The position numbers and the translations under genes are program-made. From assembly GCF_005780165.1 (NCBI RefSeq), contig NZ_VAUV01000004.1, positions 1-64,000 on the forward strand: a stretch of 64,000 nucleotides of DNA, given 5' to 3'. The number at the start of each line of letters is the position of its first letter. Position 1 is the stretch's first letter. The DNA comes from Phragmitibacter flavus. Lineage in GTDB: Bacteria; Verrucomicrobiota; Verrucomicrobiia; Verrucomicrobiales; Verrucomicrobiaceae. This document shows, piece by piece, positions 45,907-55,563 of this stretch. Below the pieces are notes generated by a model. It was not told the DNA's origin. It searched no databases and worked only from the letters and a program-made list of their open reading frames with translations.

Positions 45907-48669
45907 TTAGTCCACCGGCCAGTCAATTCCTATCGAGTGGAGTTGACTGGTCATTTCTTTGAGATCCCAGAGGATGATGGAACCATCTTCGAGCTGCATG
46001 CCGAGGACGGGCTGTTTTTTGTCGAACGTGATGGCGGTGTAGTGCGTGCCTGGTTGCGGGGCGGGCGTGGCGAGTTGGGCAAGCAGGTGTCCATCGCGGA
46101 CCCGGTAGATCATCGCCCCGGTTTGATTGAGGACGGCGAGGAGTTTGCTATCGGGCGACCAGGCTCCGAGGGAGGCGGGTTCATGGTTGTCGATATTGCG
46201 CAAGGGGCGGCCGCTGGCGATGTCCCAGAGGGTGGTGTTGCGCCGGGAAACGGTGGCGAGGGTGCGACCATCCGGGGAGATGGTGAGCGAACTGGCGTGT
46301 TCATCGACGGGAAGGTCGTAGAGGGGCGCGGGCGTGGGCTTGAGGGTCCAGAGCCTGACGCCGGGTTTTTGAAAACTGCTGGTGGCGGCGTGGGTGCCAT
46401 CGTTGGTGAGAGCGATGGAGTAGGGATTTTTTTGGGGGAGGTTGAGCATGCGGGGTTTCGGTCCCGTCTGCGAAAGAACAAAGCGGTGTTGGGGGCTTTC
46501 GAGAAGAGCGAGCAGGGGTGGGTTTGTCGGGGTGGCGGAGAAGAGCACTTTGCCGATGTATTGTTGTTGGGTCAGGTCAACGGGCGGGGTTTGGCGGGAT
46601 CGAAGTTGATCGAAGTTGAGGGAACGCAAGCCGGAGTTCCACCCGCAGGTTTGCAGGCCGGTGGCGGTGAGTTGAGCACCGAGCCATTCGGTGCCGGTTT
46701 TGGGGACGAGCAGTTGCGAGCTGCTTTGCTGAAAGTCCCAGAGATGGGCGCCTTGTTCGGTGATCCACACGACGAGTCCACGTTCAGCATCGAGATCGAT
46801 GGTGGGAAAGGTTTCGCGTCGACCGGAAGGGCTGTCGCTGAAGAGCAACCGCACGCCGGTGGGAAAGGTGACTTTGGCGTGCCTTGAGGTGCCGTCGGCA
46901 TTTTTCCAAGTGAGACCCTGGCCGTCGCTGTCCCAGGTGAGGGTTTGACCGGCGGGGATGTAGAAGTCGCCCATGACGAGATCCTGACGGCGTTCGAGGT
47001 CCCAAAGATGCAGGGAACCTTCGTCGGTGAGGCAGGCGATGTGCCGTTCTTGAGGATGCCAGGTGAAGCTTTGGGTAGCGCTGTCGCGTCCGCGGACGTG
47101 GGGCTGGAGGAAGGTTTGACCGGCCTCCCAGAGATAGGTGTTTTTGGCGGAACAGCCGAGCGCGAGTCGGTCGCCGGAGGGGTTCCATTGGAGGGCGGTG
47201 GCGCGATCTTGCAGTTCGAGGGTGGCTTCGAGTTGGCCGTCCTGATTGAAGATTTGCACGCGTCGGGACTGATCGCTGACGACGGCTTTGCGATGGCTGG
47301 CGGGTGAGGTGTGACTTTTCGCCGGGGAGGACAGGGTATACGCGGCGCTGTTATGGGCGGGCAGGGGGCCATCGACGGTAAGATCGGCAAGGGCAAAAGC
47401 GCGGAGGACCAGCGAGCGAAGGGTTTCTCCTGGATGGGATTGCCATTCTTCGCGCAACAAGCTGAGGGCCTCCCGACGGTTGCCTGCGCGACGGGTGTCG
47501 AGAAGCAGGCGGATGTGGTCGAGACGTTCGAGGTGGCGGCGTTGGGTGGAGAGTTGATGTTCGGCGGTGGTGCGGATCTGCCGGGCTTGTTCGAATTGTT
47601 GTTGGGAAACGAGGATGAAACTGAGGGAAATGATGACGGCGAGCGCCGTGGTGAGGATGAGGGCGGTGGCGAGCGGGTTGCGTCGGATGAGGCGGCTGAG
47701 TCGGGTAAGCGGGGTGAGGCGGCGGACGCTGACACTGCGGCCTTGAAGCCAGGCGTTGAGGTCTTGTTCGAGCGCGGCGGCGGTGGGGTAGCGATCGGCG
47801 GGTTCGGGTTCGAGGCATTTGCGGGTGATCCGCCAGAGGTCGAGGGAGATGCCGCGACGGGTGAGGGGTTCGGCTTTGCCCAACTGAGCAAGTTCGAGGG
47901 TGGTGGTGAGGGTATCGCTTTTGAAAGGTGGTTCGCCCGCGAGGAGATGGTAGAGGATGGCACCAAGGGAAAAGATGTCGGCGGCGGCGGAGGGGGCGCG
48001 GCCTTGGGCGACTTCAGGAGCGGAGTAGCCGGGGGTGCCCAGGGCGGCGAGGGAGCGGCTGAAGTTGGGGTTGCGATCGTCGGCGCGAGCAAGACCAAAA
48101 TCGCCTAGCATGGGGACGTTTTTTTCGTCGAGAAGAATGTTCTGAGGTTTGAGATCGCGATGGAGGATGCCGTGGTCGTGAGCGTATTGGACGGCGGAAC
48201 TGATAGTGAGCAGTATCTGCGCAGCTTCCCGGGGTTCGAGGGCACCGGATTGCTGGAGGAGGTCGGCAAGGGTGCCACCTTCCGCGAGCTTCATGGCAAA
48301 CCAAGGTTGCTCGGGATCGTCGCCCACTTCGTAGATGGGAAGGATGCCGGGATGGTCTAGCAGAGAGAGCAGGCGGGCTTCCTGGGCGAAACGTTTGATA
48401 AGGGACGCGCGCTGACTGCCACTGCTGACGGAGGGGATTTTCAGAGCAACGGCACGGAGGGTGTTTTCATGGAAGGCCAGAAAGACTTCGCCCATGCCGC
48501 CTTCGCCGAGCGGTGAGTCGATGACATAGGGTCCGATACGATGTTGCCCGCTGAGGCTGGTGGCTTTGAGAAGACATGCAGCGCAGACGAGGCGGGGATG
48601 AGCCTGAGGAAGCGGTGTGCCACAACGAGAGCAGCAAACGCTTTGGGACGTTTGCCGGTCGGTGCTCAT
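45907..48669 (-). CDS. Membrane Ser/Thr protein kinase with zinc ribbon and WD40 repeats
   Basis: 920 residues. A short N-terminal zinc ribbon (C13-x2-C16 ... C29-x2-C32) precedes the kinase domain: G-loop LGEGGMGEV (54-62), VALK with Lys77, HRDLKPQN (170-177), DFG (190-192), and a GTPGYSAPE activation segment. One membrane helix (PLATALILTTALAVIISLSFILV, ~334-356) follows, then WD40-like repeats in the outer part (ATLELQDRATALQWNPSGDRLALGCS, GSLHLWDLER, TLTISPDGRTLATVSRRNTTLWDIASG). It lies immediately downstream of an ECF sigma gene with a 4-bp ATGA overlap. The pair is a typical one-operon signalling unit in this phylum. Confidence 0.9.
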   Translation of the reverse strand: MSTDRQTSQSVCCSRCGTPLPQAHPRLVCAACLLKATSLSGQHRIGPYVIDSPLGEGGMGEVFLAFHENTLRAVALKIPSVSSGSQRASLIKRFAQEARLLSLLDHPGILPIYEVGDDPEQPWFAMKLAEGGTLADLLQQSGALEPREAAQILLTISSAVQYAHDHGILHRDLKPQNILLDEKNVPMLGDFGLARADDRNPNFSRSLAALGTPGYSAPEVAQGRAPSAAADIFSLGAILYHLLAGEPPFKSDTLTTTLELAQLGKAEPLTRRGISLDLWRITRKCLEPEPADRYPTAAALEQDLNAWLQGRSVSVRRLTPLTRLSRLIRRNPLATALILTTALAVIISLSFILVSQQQFEQARQIRTTAEHQLSTQRRHLERLDHIRLLLDTRRAGNRREALSLLREEWQSHPGETLRSLVLRAFALADLTVDGPLPAHNSAAYTLSSPAKSHTSPASHRKAVVSDQSRRVQIFNQDGQLEATLELQDRATALQWNPSGDRLALGCSAKNTYLWEAGQTFLQPHVRGRDSATQSFTWHPQERHIACLTDEGSLHLWDLERRQDLVMGDFYIPAGQTLTWDSDGQGLTWKNADGTSRHAKVTFPTGVRLLFSDSPSGRRETFPTIDLDAERGLVVWITEQGAHLWDFQQSSSQLLVPKTGTEWLGAQLTATGLQTCGWNSGLRSLNFDQLRSRQTPPVDLTQQQYIGKVLFSATPTNPPLLALLESPQHRFVLSQTGPKPRMLNLPQKNPYSIALTNDGTHAATSSFQKPGVRLWTLKPTPAPLYDLPVDEHASSLTISPDGRTLATVSRRNTTLWDIASGRPLRNIDNHEPASLGAWSPDSKLLAVLNQTGAMIYRVRDGHLLAQLATPAPQPGTHYTAITFDKKQPVLGMQLEDGSIILWDLKEMTSQLHSIGIDWPVD

Positions 48670-49361
48670 GCGGAGGGACCTCCGAGGATTTCCGAGATGT
48701 AGACGAGTTCGGCCTCAAGTTCGACGTCGTTGGCAACGGTGCGTTGCACTTCCTCACGGAGTAGTTCACGAAAACGGCGGCGCATGCGGAAGACGCGGGT
48801 TTTGAGAGCAGTGACGGTGATGCCTAGTTGGGCTGCGATTTCGCGTTGGGGAACGGTGGCATCACCATTGACGAGCGCGGTGGTGAGATCGGCGTCGATC
48901 CCCTGTTGTTGGGTTTCTTTTTCAAGCCGGGTCATGCTGTGAGAAACCACGGTTTGCGCCCATTCGAGGTCAAACAACCGGGCGTGATCGGCATCGGGCG
49001 TGGCGTTTTCCTGATCCACTGCCTCAAGGGAAAGGGCGATCTTGCCGCCGCCGCGTTTTTTGGCGCTGGCTTTTCGATGCACTTTCTGGACGTGATGACG
49101 CAGGGCTCCGAGAAGGTAGGCGCGGAAGCGGCCCTGGCCTTCATCGGCGCGGTCGAGGGATCGGCTTTCGAAAAAGTTGAGAAAAAAATCCTGGGCGACA
49201 TCTTCTGCTTCGGTTTCAGAGATGCCCATACGCCGCAGGTAATCGCAGATGGGACGCCAGTAGAGCTGATAGAGCTCGCTGAGCGCCTCCCGCCTTGGCT
49301 CGGGAGCGGCTGAGGCGCTGCGAACCAGCGACCACCGGGTGGTAGCGAAGTGGGCGTTCAT
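48666..49361 (-). CDS. ECF-type RNA polymerase sigma factor linked to the kinase
   Basis: 231 residues from the ATG at 49361. Region 2 is clear (LYQLYWRPICDYLRRMGISETEAEDVAQDFFLNFF, ~32-66), and region 4 is near the C-terminus (VPQREIAAQLGITVTALKTRVFRMRRRFRELL, ~175-205). It is longer than typical ECF factors because of an extended linker with a KKRGGGKIALSLE loop. It should direct polymerase to a small regulon and probably responds to phosphorylation by the downstream kinase, as in known sigma/kinase pairs. That is inferred from the ATGA overlap alone. The 142 bp between it and the autotransporter gene show no gene. Confidence 0.88.
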   Translation of the reverse strand: MNAHFATTRWSLVRSASAAPEPRREALSELYQLYWRPICDYLRRMGISETEAEDVAQDFFLNFFESRSLDRADEGQGRFRAYLLGALRHHVQKVHRKASAKKRGGGKIALSLEAVDQENATPDADHARLFDLEWAQTVVSHSMTRLEKETQQQGIDADLTTALVNGDATVPQREIAAQLGITVTALKTRVFRMRRRFRELLREEVQRTVANDVELEAELVYISEILGGPSA

Positions 49362-49503
49362 GGACAAGTCGCGAAAATTTCCGTCGCTTGCTGCCTGGAC
49401 GCTTCACGACGGTCATTCTCTCTATGCCACCTGCACGAATAGGGAGCAACCTTGGATGTGTTAAGTCTTTCACGATGAGGCGTTTGAACACTTGTCCATG
49501 ATG

Positions 49504-52500
49504 TCAGAACTTGACGGTGGCGCTGATGCTCACGTTGTGGTTGGGGTCGTTGCGACCGAGATCGGCGTTGTAATAAAGATTGGCATAGAACCTTTGGCCG
49601 ATTTGTAATCCGAGGCCGGCTCCGATGAACAAGGCGTCTTTGTCGTCGCGTTCGCTTTCGTAAGTGAAGTCGGGGCCGTTGCCGCCATCAAGACTGGCAT
49701 TGAGGCTGTCGCCGTCGAGGAACTCATGCTGCCAGAAGGCGCGCAGTTCGGGGATGATCGCAACGCGGTCGGTGGCCTGGATGGTGTAGGCAACGCGGGC
49801 GCCGAGATGACTGCGTAGGCTGTCGGATTCGGGGTCGTTCATGCGCAAGTTGAGGCTGTCGGCTCCGCTTTCGATGAAGGAGTTGAGCGAGACTTTGCTG
49901 TATTGAAGACTGGCTTGCGGGCCGAAGGTCCAGTTGCCGCGACGGAAGTCGTAACCACCGCCGAGCAATGCAAAGAACTCGTGACCATCGGGTTCGCTGC
50001 TGGCGCTGCGGTTGAGCGTGGCGAACTGGATGGGGCGGTTGATGTCGTAGTCGACGGTGCCGATGCCGAGGGCGGTGTTGAGATAAAAATGGCCGATGTC
50101 GATGGTGGCGTAGGCACCGAAGAGGATGCGTTCGAGGTCGATCTCGCCGCCGTTGTCGTAGTCGCCCCAACCTTCGCTATAGCCGGCAAAGATGCCGAGG
50201 GCGAAATGGTCGGAGAGGGCGTAGTCGGCTCCGGCGATGAAGGTGCCAGATTCAAAATTTTCGCCGGGGGCGAGGGAGAGGCCGCCGCTGCTGAAGAGGC
50301 CACTGCCCTGGAACCAGGTGGACCATCGGTAGTCTTCGGAATCAGGTTGGATCTGGGGGGCGGAGATGGCTTTGACAGATTTGGGATTTTTTGCGCCATC
50401 CACCGTGGTGCTCATTCGTTGACCCAGCTGCGGCTGGGTGGCGCGTTGACCGAGACGGCGGGCACTGAGTTGTTGATGGAGCAGTTGACCCTGGCTGTGG
50501 GAAAGTTCGATGGCGGTGCTGAGGGCGGCGTCGTGGAAGCCGGGCATGATGGCTTCGAAGGCTTGCGGATATTGCTCTTCGCGCAGAAGATCGAGGGCAA
50601 GGGTGACGGCGCCGATGTCGCCGGACTCGATGCCGATCCAGTTATCAAGAGCAGCAGCGACGCGGGACTGATTGGGGGTTTCGGCAACCAAGGTATAACT
50701 CTTGGGAGCGACCAACAGAACGCCTACTTTCCCTAAGTTAAGAAAGCGACCGCGATTAACTTCAGGGTCGGGCATTTCGATCACATCGAACTTACCGGTG
50801 ATGTTACCAGCGCGAAGGAAAGGGATTTGATCGCCGTATTTGGCTTTGTATCCGAGGGAGGCGATTTCGAGGGTGCCATCAAGCACGGCGGTGCCGCTGA
50901 CCACGAGGACATCATGATTGTTGACGCTGCCAACTTCAATTTGCAACGCGCCACTTGGTAGCTGGGTGTAGTTGCCGAGGATGGTGAGCAGGCCGATGGA
51001 GTTGCCGGGAGCGACGGTGCCGCCGTTGAGCACGTTGCCGATGACGATGCCATTGCCCATCAAGGTGCCTCCGCCGAGGACATGCAGCAGCGGGGTTTGG
51101 AAGGTGCCATTGACGGCCAAAGCACCGCTGTGGATGTAACTGTTGCCGTTGACGACAAAGTTACTGCGGGCGTCTAACGTGCCGGATCCGAACTTATTGA
51201 ATTCACCGGGGACCAGGACGGTGCCGCCTTGAATGGTAGCCTTGCCGCCGGAGACGGTGAAGTTACCACTGGTGACGGTGAGGTTGTTATAGACCTGCAG
51301 GTTGGAGCCTGGATCGAAGTGAAGCGATTTGATAGTGTTGTTTTCGTCGAGTTCGCCGGTGCGCACCTGACCTTGCACAAAGAAGTCGGCAAAGGTGGGA
51401 ATGAACGCCGGGGCGCTGTTTTGTAGAAGAGGTCCCCAAGCTTGGGCGCTGAGGTTGGTGATGACAGCGCTTTCGGTGATTTCAAAGGCATATTGGATGG
51501 CGACGTTTGGGATGGCGAAGCCGCTGATGCCGGTGAAGTCGGCGTTGGTGAAGTTGCTGGTGCCGTTGTAGGTGAGTAGGGTGTATTGCTCGACAAGCGG
51601 AGTCATGCCGTCGAAGTCGAGAATAAAGGTGCCGCCGTCGCCGAGGTTGGTGAGGTTGTTGTCGATGTTGACCAGAGGGTCGCCGAGGAGGAGTCGGAGG
51701 CCGCCCTGGTTCCAGTCGAGGGAGTTGATGTTGAGGTTGCTGAGGGGCTGGATGAAACCTCCATCGATGGTGACAGGGCCGTTGCTGAGGGCGAGGAGGT
51801 TGTCGGTTTGCAGGATGCCGTTGCTGACAATGGTGCCGCCGGTGTAGGCGTTTTCGCTGTTGAGGAGAAGGGTTCCTTCGCCGAGTTTTTGCAGGGCGGC
51901 GGTGCCGCGCAAGGGAGCGGAAATGATGGCGGTGACGTCGGTGTCAACGGTGAAACGGGCACTGTTGAGGATTGGGTCGGCGGGGTTGAGAAAGATGCCG
52001 ATGTCGGTGGCGAGGTCGCCGCCGGTGATTTCGTAACCGTCGGTCATGAACTGCATCCCTTGGACGTAGATTTCGTCAGCGACCGTGACAATGCCGGCGG
52101 TGCCGGCGAACATGGCGGTGCCGTTTTGCCAGGAGCTGTTGGCCGTCGCGGGAGGATCGGGGAAGTTGGGATTGAAGTTGGTCCAGATGCCGTCGCCACC
52201 CTGGACGATGCCGTCGTCAGCAATGCCAGCGTCGCCATCCCAGAACTGGGCGATGTTGTCGGGTCCGGTGACGATCAGATTGACCTGGCCGCCGATGGCG
52301 GTGCTGAGCACGAGGTGATCGGCGTATTGGGCGGGCACGTTGGATGAGTCAATGATGGGGCCGTTGTTGGTGAGGGTTCCGCCGTAGTTGAACAGGCGGT
52401 AGGCACCTTGTTGAAAACCGATATAGGGATAGATTTGCAGGGTTCCGGCAAGGGTCATGTTGCCCCCGACATCGACAAGATCACTGGTTGCGCCTCCAAC

Positions 52501-54534
52501 CACTCCGATTTGTCCGAGCTCAAAGAGGGAAGTGGTGCCAGCAACCAACTCAAGATTGCCATTGATCTTCAGGGTTCCTTGGCCGTTTCCGATCAAGCCG
52601 ATGATGATCGACGCGCCGGGACTTAGCGTGGCGGCACTGCCGAAATTGACGTTGCCCCCAATGGTGCCATTGCCTCCCAATACGGAGTTAAAAGCGACAC
52701 TTGTGTCGCCGGTGGCGGCCGTTTGATCTCCACTGATGAGAAGAGTTCCGGCCAATACACCGGTTATTCCGGTGTAGGTGTTGTTACCATTCAATACCAA
52801 CATGCCAGGTCCTGTTTTTCCTAAGCCACTGGCTCCAGTAATTTCTGAGCTGACGAGAAAAAAATCTAAACCTGTGTTGAACTGGAAATTGTTCGGACTG
52901 CTAAGTGTGCCGCCAGTGATGAAAAAACCACCATTGCTTGTATCAACGATGCCTGAGGTCACTTCCAGGTTGTTGGAGACGGCAAGTCCGCTGTTAGGGG
53001 TGAACTGCAGTGAATTGATGATGTTGTTCTCGGCGGGGGTGCCAGTGGTGATGTTCATCCCGTCGACGAGGAAATCGGCAAAGGTCGGGATGTTTACGGG
53101 TGCGCTGTTTTGCAAGACAGGTCCGGTGGCAGTGGCACCATTGATGATGATCTGGAGGTTGTTGCTGTTGAGAAGGAAGTCGTAGTTGTAAGTGACGTTA
53201 GGAATGGTGTTGAAGAAGGTGGCGGTGAAGTCATCGCCGCTGTTGAAGTTGGTGCTGCCGAAATTGATGAGGGTGTAAGTCTGCAGGCTAAGTCCCTGGC
53301 TGTTGATGGAGAAGTTGCGGGGATCGGTGGTTCCCGAGTATTCAAACTGGTCGGCAATGTTGAAGATGGTGGTGGCCGGATTGAATTGAACGGTGCCGTT
53401 GAGCCATTGGAAGTCCTGAACGTTGAGGTTGGACTGGAGGTCGAGGGTGCTGCCGTTGCGAAGAACGACGGCATTGGAACCGATCGTGACGCCATCGTAG
53501 ACGCCGAGTGCCTGCACGTTGTTGGTGGAGAGCGTGCCGCCTTCGATGTAGGTGGTGCCGGTGTAGGTGTTGGCTGCGGTGAGGAGGAGCGTGCCGGTGC
53601 CTTCTTTGACCAGACTTCCAAAAGTGAAGGTGGGGGGAGGTCCCAGGAATGGGTTGATGGTGAAACCATCGCTGACGACGCCGCTGATGGTGGCGTTGGT
53701 GTTCTGGCTGCCGACTCGGAGTTCGCGATTGCCGAGTTGAATGTTTCCGGCGCCGGACAGGTGGCCGATGGTGACGCTGGTGGTATCGATGCGGCTGATG
53801 TCGAGGACGCCGCCCGCTTCATTGTAGAGCGTGGTGCCGGACGTGCCATTGGCATTTTGGGCAAAAAAGAGGCGCCCGCCGTTGGCATTTTGGAAGGTGG
53901 CACTGCTCGCGCTGGCGTTCCCGGTGAACTGCACGACTCCTCCACTTTGATTGAGGATGGTAGCAGTGGAGGCACTGCTGTTGTCGCTAAAAAAGAGATC
54001 GCTGCTTGAATGGAATAGATGGATCGTGGCGCTGCCGGCGTTGCTGTTGTTTTGGAAATACATGGTTCCAAAGTTGTCGATGTTGTAGGTAACGTTGGAT
54101 CCTGCACCAGCACTGTTGGTGAATCCGAGGGTGGCAGAGTTGTCATTGTCGCTGCCACGCACGTTGAAGGTCTGAAGGTTCGAACTGAGGTTCTGAACCC
54201 CGCTGCCTTCGATGACCAAAGTCGCAGAGTCGCCGCTGCCGCGCACCACAAGTCCATAAGGAATGGCGTTGGCCTGGAAGTTGATGGTGCCGACGCGAAT
54301 CAAGGTATCTTCGATGGTGACATCCGAATACAAGGCGGTGGGGCCGAAGTTGACGGTGGCACCGACACTGTTGGGAACGCCGCCGTTCCAGTTGTCGCCG
54401 TTGGTCCAGTTGTTGTCCTCAGCATCGTTGCGCCAGGTCGACTGCGCCAGAAGCTCGGCTGGTATCATCCAGAAGAGAAGACCCAGACTCAAAAATCCGG
54501 TTACAAGATGCGGGAGGATGGTTGTTTTTTTCAT
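49504..54534 (-). CDS. Giant autotransporter with PATR beta-strand repeats and C-terminal barrel
   Basis: 1,676 residues from the ATG at 54534. The signal peptide is MKKTTILPHLVTGFLSLGLLFWMIPAELLAQ. The passenger opens with WRNDAEDNNWTNGDNWNGGVP. It carries at least three autotransporter-associated strand repeats: GTLLLTAANTYTG (~310), GMLVLNGNNTYTG (~578) and GTLLLNSENAYTG (~890). Two ~160-residue segments are duplicates of each other (around 400-560 and 965-1120). The beta-barrel domain (~1400-1676) ends in NHNVSISATVKF with the usual terminal Phe. It is displayed on, or secreted through, the outer membrane. It is transcribed divergently from a LuxR-type regulator. Confidence 0.92.
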   Translation of the reverse strand: MKKTTILPHLVTGFLSLGLLFWMIPAELLAQSTWRNDAEDNNWTNGDNWNGGVPNSVGATVNFGPTALYSDVTIEDTLIRVGTINFQANAIPYGLVVRGSGDSATLVIEGSGVQNLSSNLQTFNVRGSDNDNSATLGFTNSAGAGSNVTYNIDNFGTMYFQNNSNAGSATIHLFHSSSDLFFSDNSSASTATILNQSGGVVQFTGNASASSATFQNANGGRLFFAQNANGTSGTTLYNEAGGVLDISRIDTTSVTIGHLSGAGNIQLGNRELRVGSQNTNATISGVVSDGFTINPFLGPPPTFTFGSLVKEGTGTLLLTAANTYTGTTYIEGGTLSTNNVQALGVYDGVTIGSNAVVLRNGSTLDLQSNLNVQDFQWLNGTVQFNPATTIFNIADQFEYSGTTDPRNFSINSQGLSLQTYTLINFGSTNFNSGDDFTATFFNTIPNVTYNYDFLLNSNNLQIIINGATATGPVLQNSAPVNIPTFADFLVDGMNITTGTPAENNIINSLQFTPNSGLAVSNNLEVTSGIVDTSNGGFFITGGTLSSPNNFQFNTGLDFFLVSSEITGASGLGKTGPGMLVLNGNNTYTGITGVLAGTLLISGDQTAATGDTSVAFNSVLGGNGTIGGNVNFGSAATLSPGASIIIGLIGNGQGTLKINGNLELVAGTTSLFELGQIGVVGGATSDLVDVGGNMTLAGTLQIYPYIGFQQGAYRLFNYGGTLTNNGPIIDSSNVPAQYADHLVLSTAIGGQVNLIVTGPDNIAQFWDGDAGIADDGIVQGGDGIWTNFNPNFPDPPATANSSWQNGTAMFAGTAGIVTVADEIYVQGMQFMTDGYEITGGDLATDIGIFLNPADPILNSARFTVDTDVTAIISAPLRGTAALQKLGEGTLLLNSENAYTGGTIVSNGILQTDNLLALSNGPVTIDGGFIQPLSNLNINSLDWNQGGLRLLLGDPLVNIDNNLTNLGDGGTFILDFDGMTPLVEQYTLLTYNGTSNFTNADFTGISGFAIPNVAIQYAFEITESAVITNLSAQAWGPLLQNSAPAFIPTFADFFVQGQVRTGELDENNTIKSLHFDPGSNLQVYNNLTVTSGNFTVSGGKATIQGGTVLVPGEFNKFGSGTLDARSNFVVNGNSYIHSGALAVNGTFQTPLLHVLGGGTLMGNGIVIGNVLNGGTVAPGNSIGLLTILGNYTQLPSGALQIEVGSVNNHDVLVVSGTAVLDGTLEIASLGYKAKYGDQIPFLRAGNITGKFDVIEMPDPEVNRGRFLNLGKVGVLLVAPKSYTLVAETPNQSRVAAALDNWIGIESGDIGAVTLALDLLREEQYPQAFEAIMPGFHDAALSTAIELSHSQGQLLHQQLSARRLGQRATQPQLGQRMSTTVDGAKNPKSVKAISAPQIQPDSEDYRWSTWFQGSGLFSSGGLSLAPGENFESGTFIAGADYALSDHFALGIFAGYSEGWGDYDNGGEIDLERILFGAYATIDIGHFYLNTALGIGTVDYDINRPIQFATLNRSASSEPDGHEFFALLGGGYDFRRGNWTFGPQASLQYSKVSLNSFIESGADSLNLRMNDPESDSLRSHLGARVAYTIQATDRVAIIPELRAFWQHEFLDGDSLNASLDGGNGPDFTYESERDDKDALFIGAGLGLQIGQRFYANLYYNADLGRNDPNHNVSISATVKF

Positions 54535-54810
54535 GGCAACGATGGGATGGTTGGAGGCGGTTGGTGTCGACGAAGTGGCACGGGCTGCCGGTTGTGTGGT
54601 GGAAGCTACGCACACAGCTTTCGAACGCGCTATATGCCGGTCGGCAGAGGCGCAGAACTTTTTCTGAGAAGGTCGGTAACTATGCCCTCGCTAAGGGAAA
54701 TAGCTGGTTGAACACGCCGTGTTTTGATTCTGCATCATCCCTCGTTTGGGCCGTCGACGGATGGATGGATGCGACGAGTGGAACTGCCTAACCGAAGGGA
54801 ACTAGCTGAG

Positions 54811-55548
54811 ATGAAAAGATTGAGACATCAAGACTTTGTGAAATTTAATTCTGCTGTGGCTGGGATGTATCAAACCGCATTCTCACAGGGGGCATTGCAC
54901 GCCATCGCCCATGCGCTGCCGGAACTGGTGGGAGCCGAGGTGGGCATTGTCTCCATGATCGACAAGACGGGCTTGTCACTTCAGATGAGTCAGGAGGAGG
55001 TTAGAAAGTCGATGCTCAGGTTTCCGATCGACCTGCTCCCGACTCATCCACGTCAGAGCAGGGATGACTTGCAAGGAAACGTGGTGATGATTTCTGATTT
55101 ACTCAGTCGCAAGGAGTGGCATCGCAGGGAATTGTATCAAGTCTCGCTCGATGTCCACGCGCTGGAGGAGGATATGGGCACCGATTTTCGGCTGAGGGAC
55201 GGAAGCATGGTCAACACCTGTGTCTTGCGCAAGCGCCGCACGTTTCGTGAGAGCGACCGGGATCTTTTCACCCTGCTGTTGCCTCACATGAAAGCGCTGC
55301 TGGAGTGGGATTGCCCCAAGTGCAAAGAGGCGAATCTAAACGGCTTGGGCCTGACGCGGAAGGAGCAGGAGGTGTTGCTGTGGGTCAGTGAAGGCAAGAC
55401 CAATGCGGAGGTGGGCCAGATTTTGGAGATCAGTTCAGGGACGGTGAAGATTCACCTGGAACGGATTTACAAAAAGCTGGGCGTGGAGAACCGGCATGGG
55501 GCGACACGCATGGCGCTGGAGAAGCTTCATCCGCGGCGATTTTGCTGA
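54811..55548 (+). CDS. LuxR-type HTH transcriptional regulator
   Basis: 245 residues from the ATG at 54811. The C-terminal HTH (~180-235) reads GLTRKEQEVLLWVSEGKTNAEVGQILEISSGTVKIHLERIYKKLGVENR, the canonical GerE/LuxR fold. Residues ~10-165 look like a GAF-type sensor (IAHALPELVGAEVGIVSMIDKTG; FRESDRDLFTLLLPHMKALL), with paired cysteines in WDCPKCKE before the HTH. The longer frame from 54724 adds 29 codons without similarity. It is divergent from the autotransporter, so the shared 276-bp region (54535-54810) likely holds both promoters. I could not define them. Confidence 0.85.
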   Translation: MKRLRHQDFVKFNSAVAGMYQTAFSQGALHAIAHALPELVGAEVGIVSMIDKTGLSLQMSQEEVRKSMLRFPIDLLPTHPRQSRDDLQGNVVMISDLLSRKEWHRRELYQVSLDVHALEEDMGTDFRLRDGSMVNTCVLRKRRTFRESDRDLFTLLLPHMKALLEWDCPKCKEANLNGLGLTRKEQEVLLWVSEGKTNAEVGQILEISSGTVKIHLERIYKKLGVENRHGATRMALEKLHPRRFC

Positions 55549-55563
55549 GGTCAGGTTGTTTAT

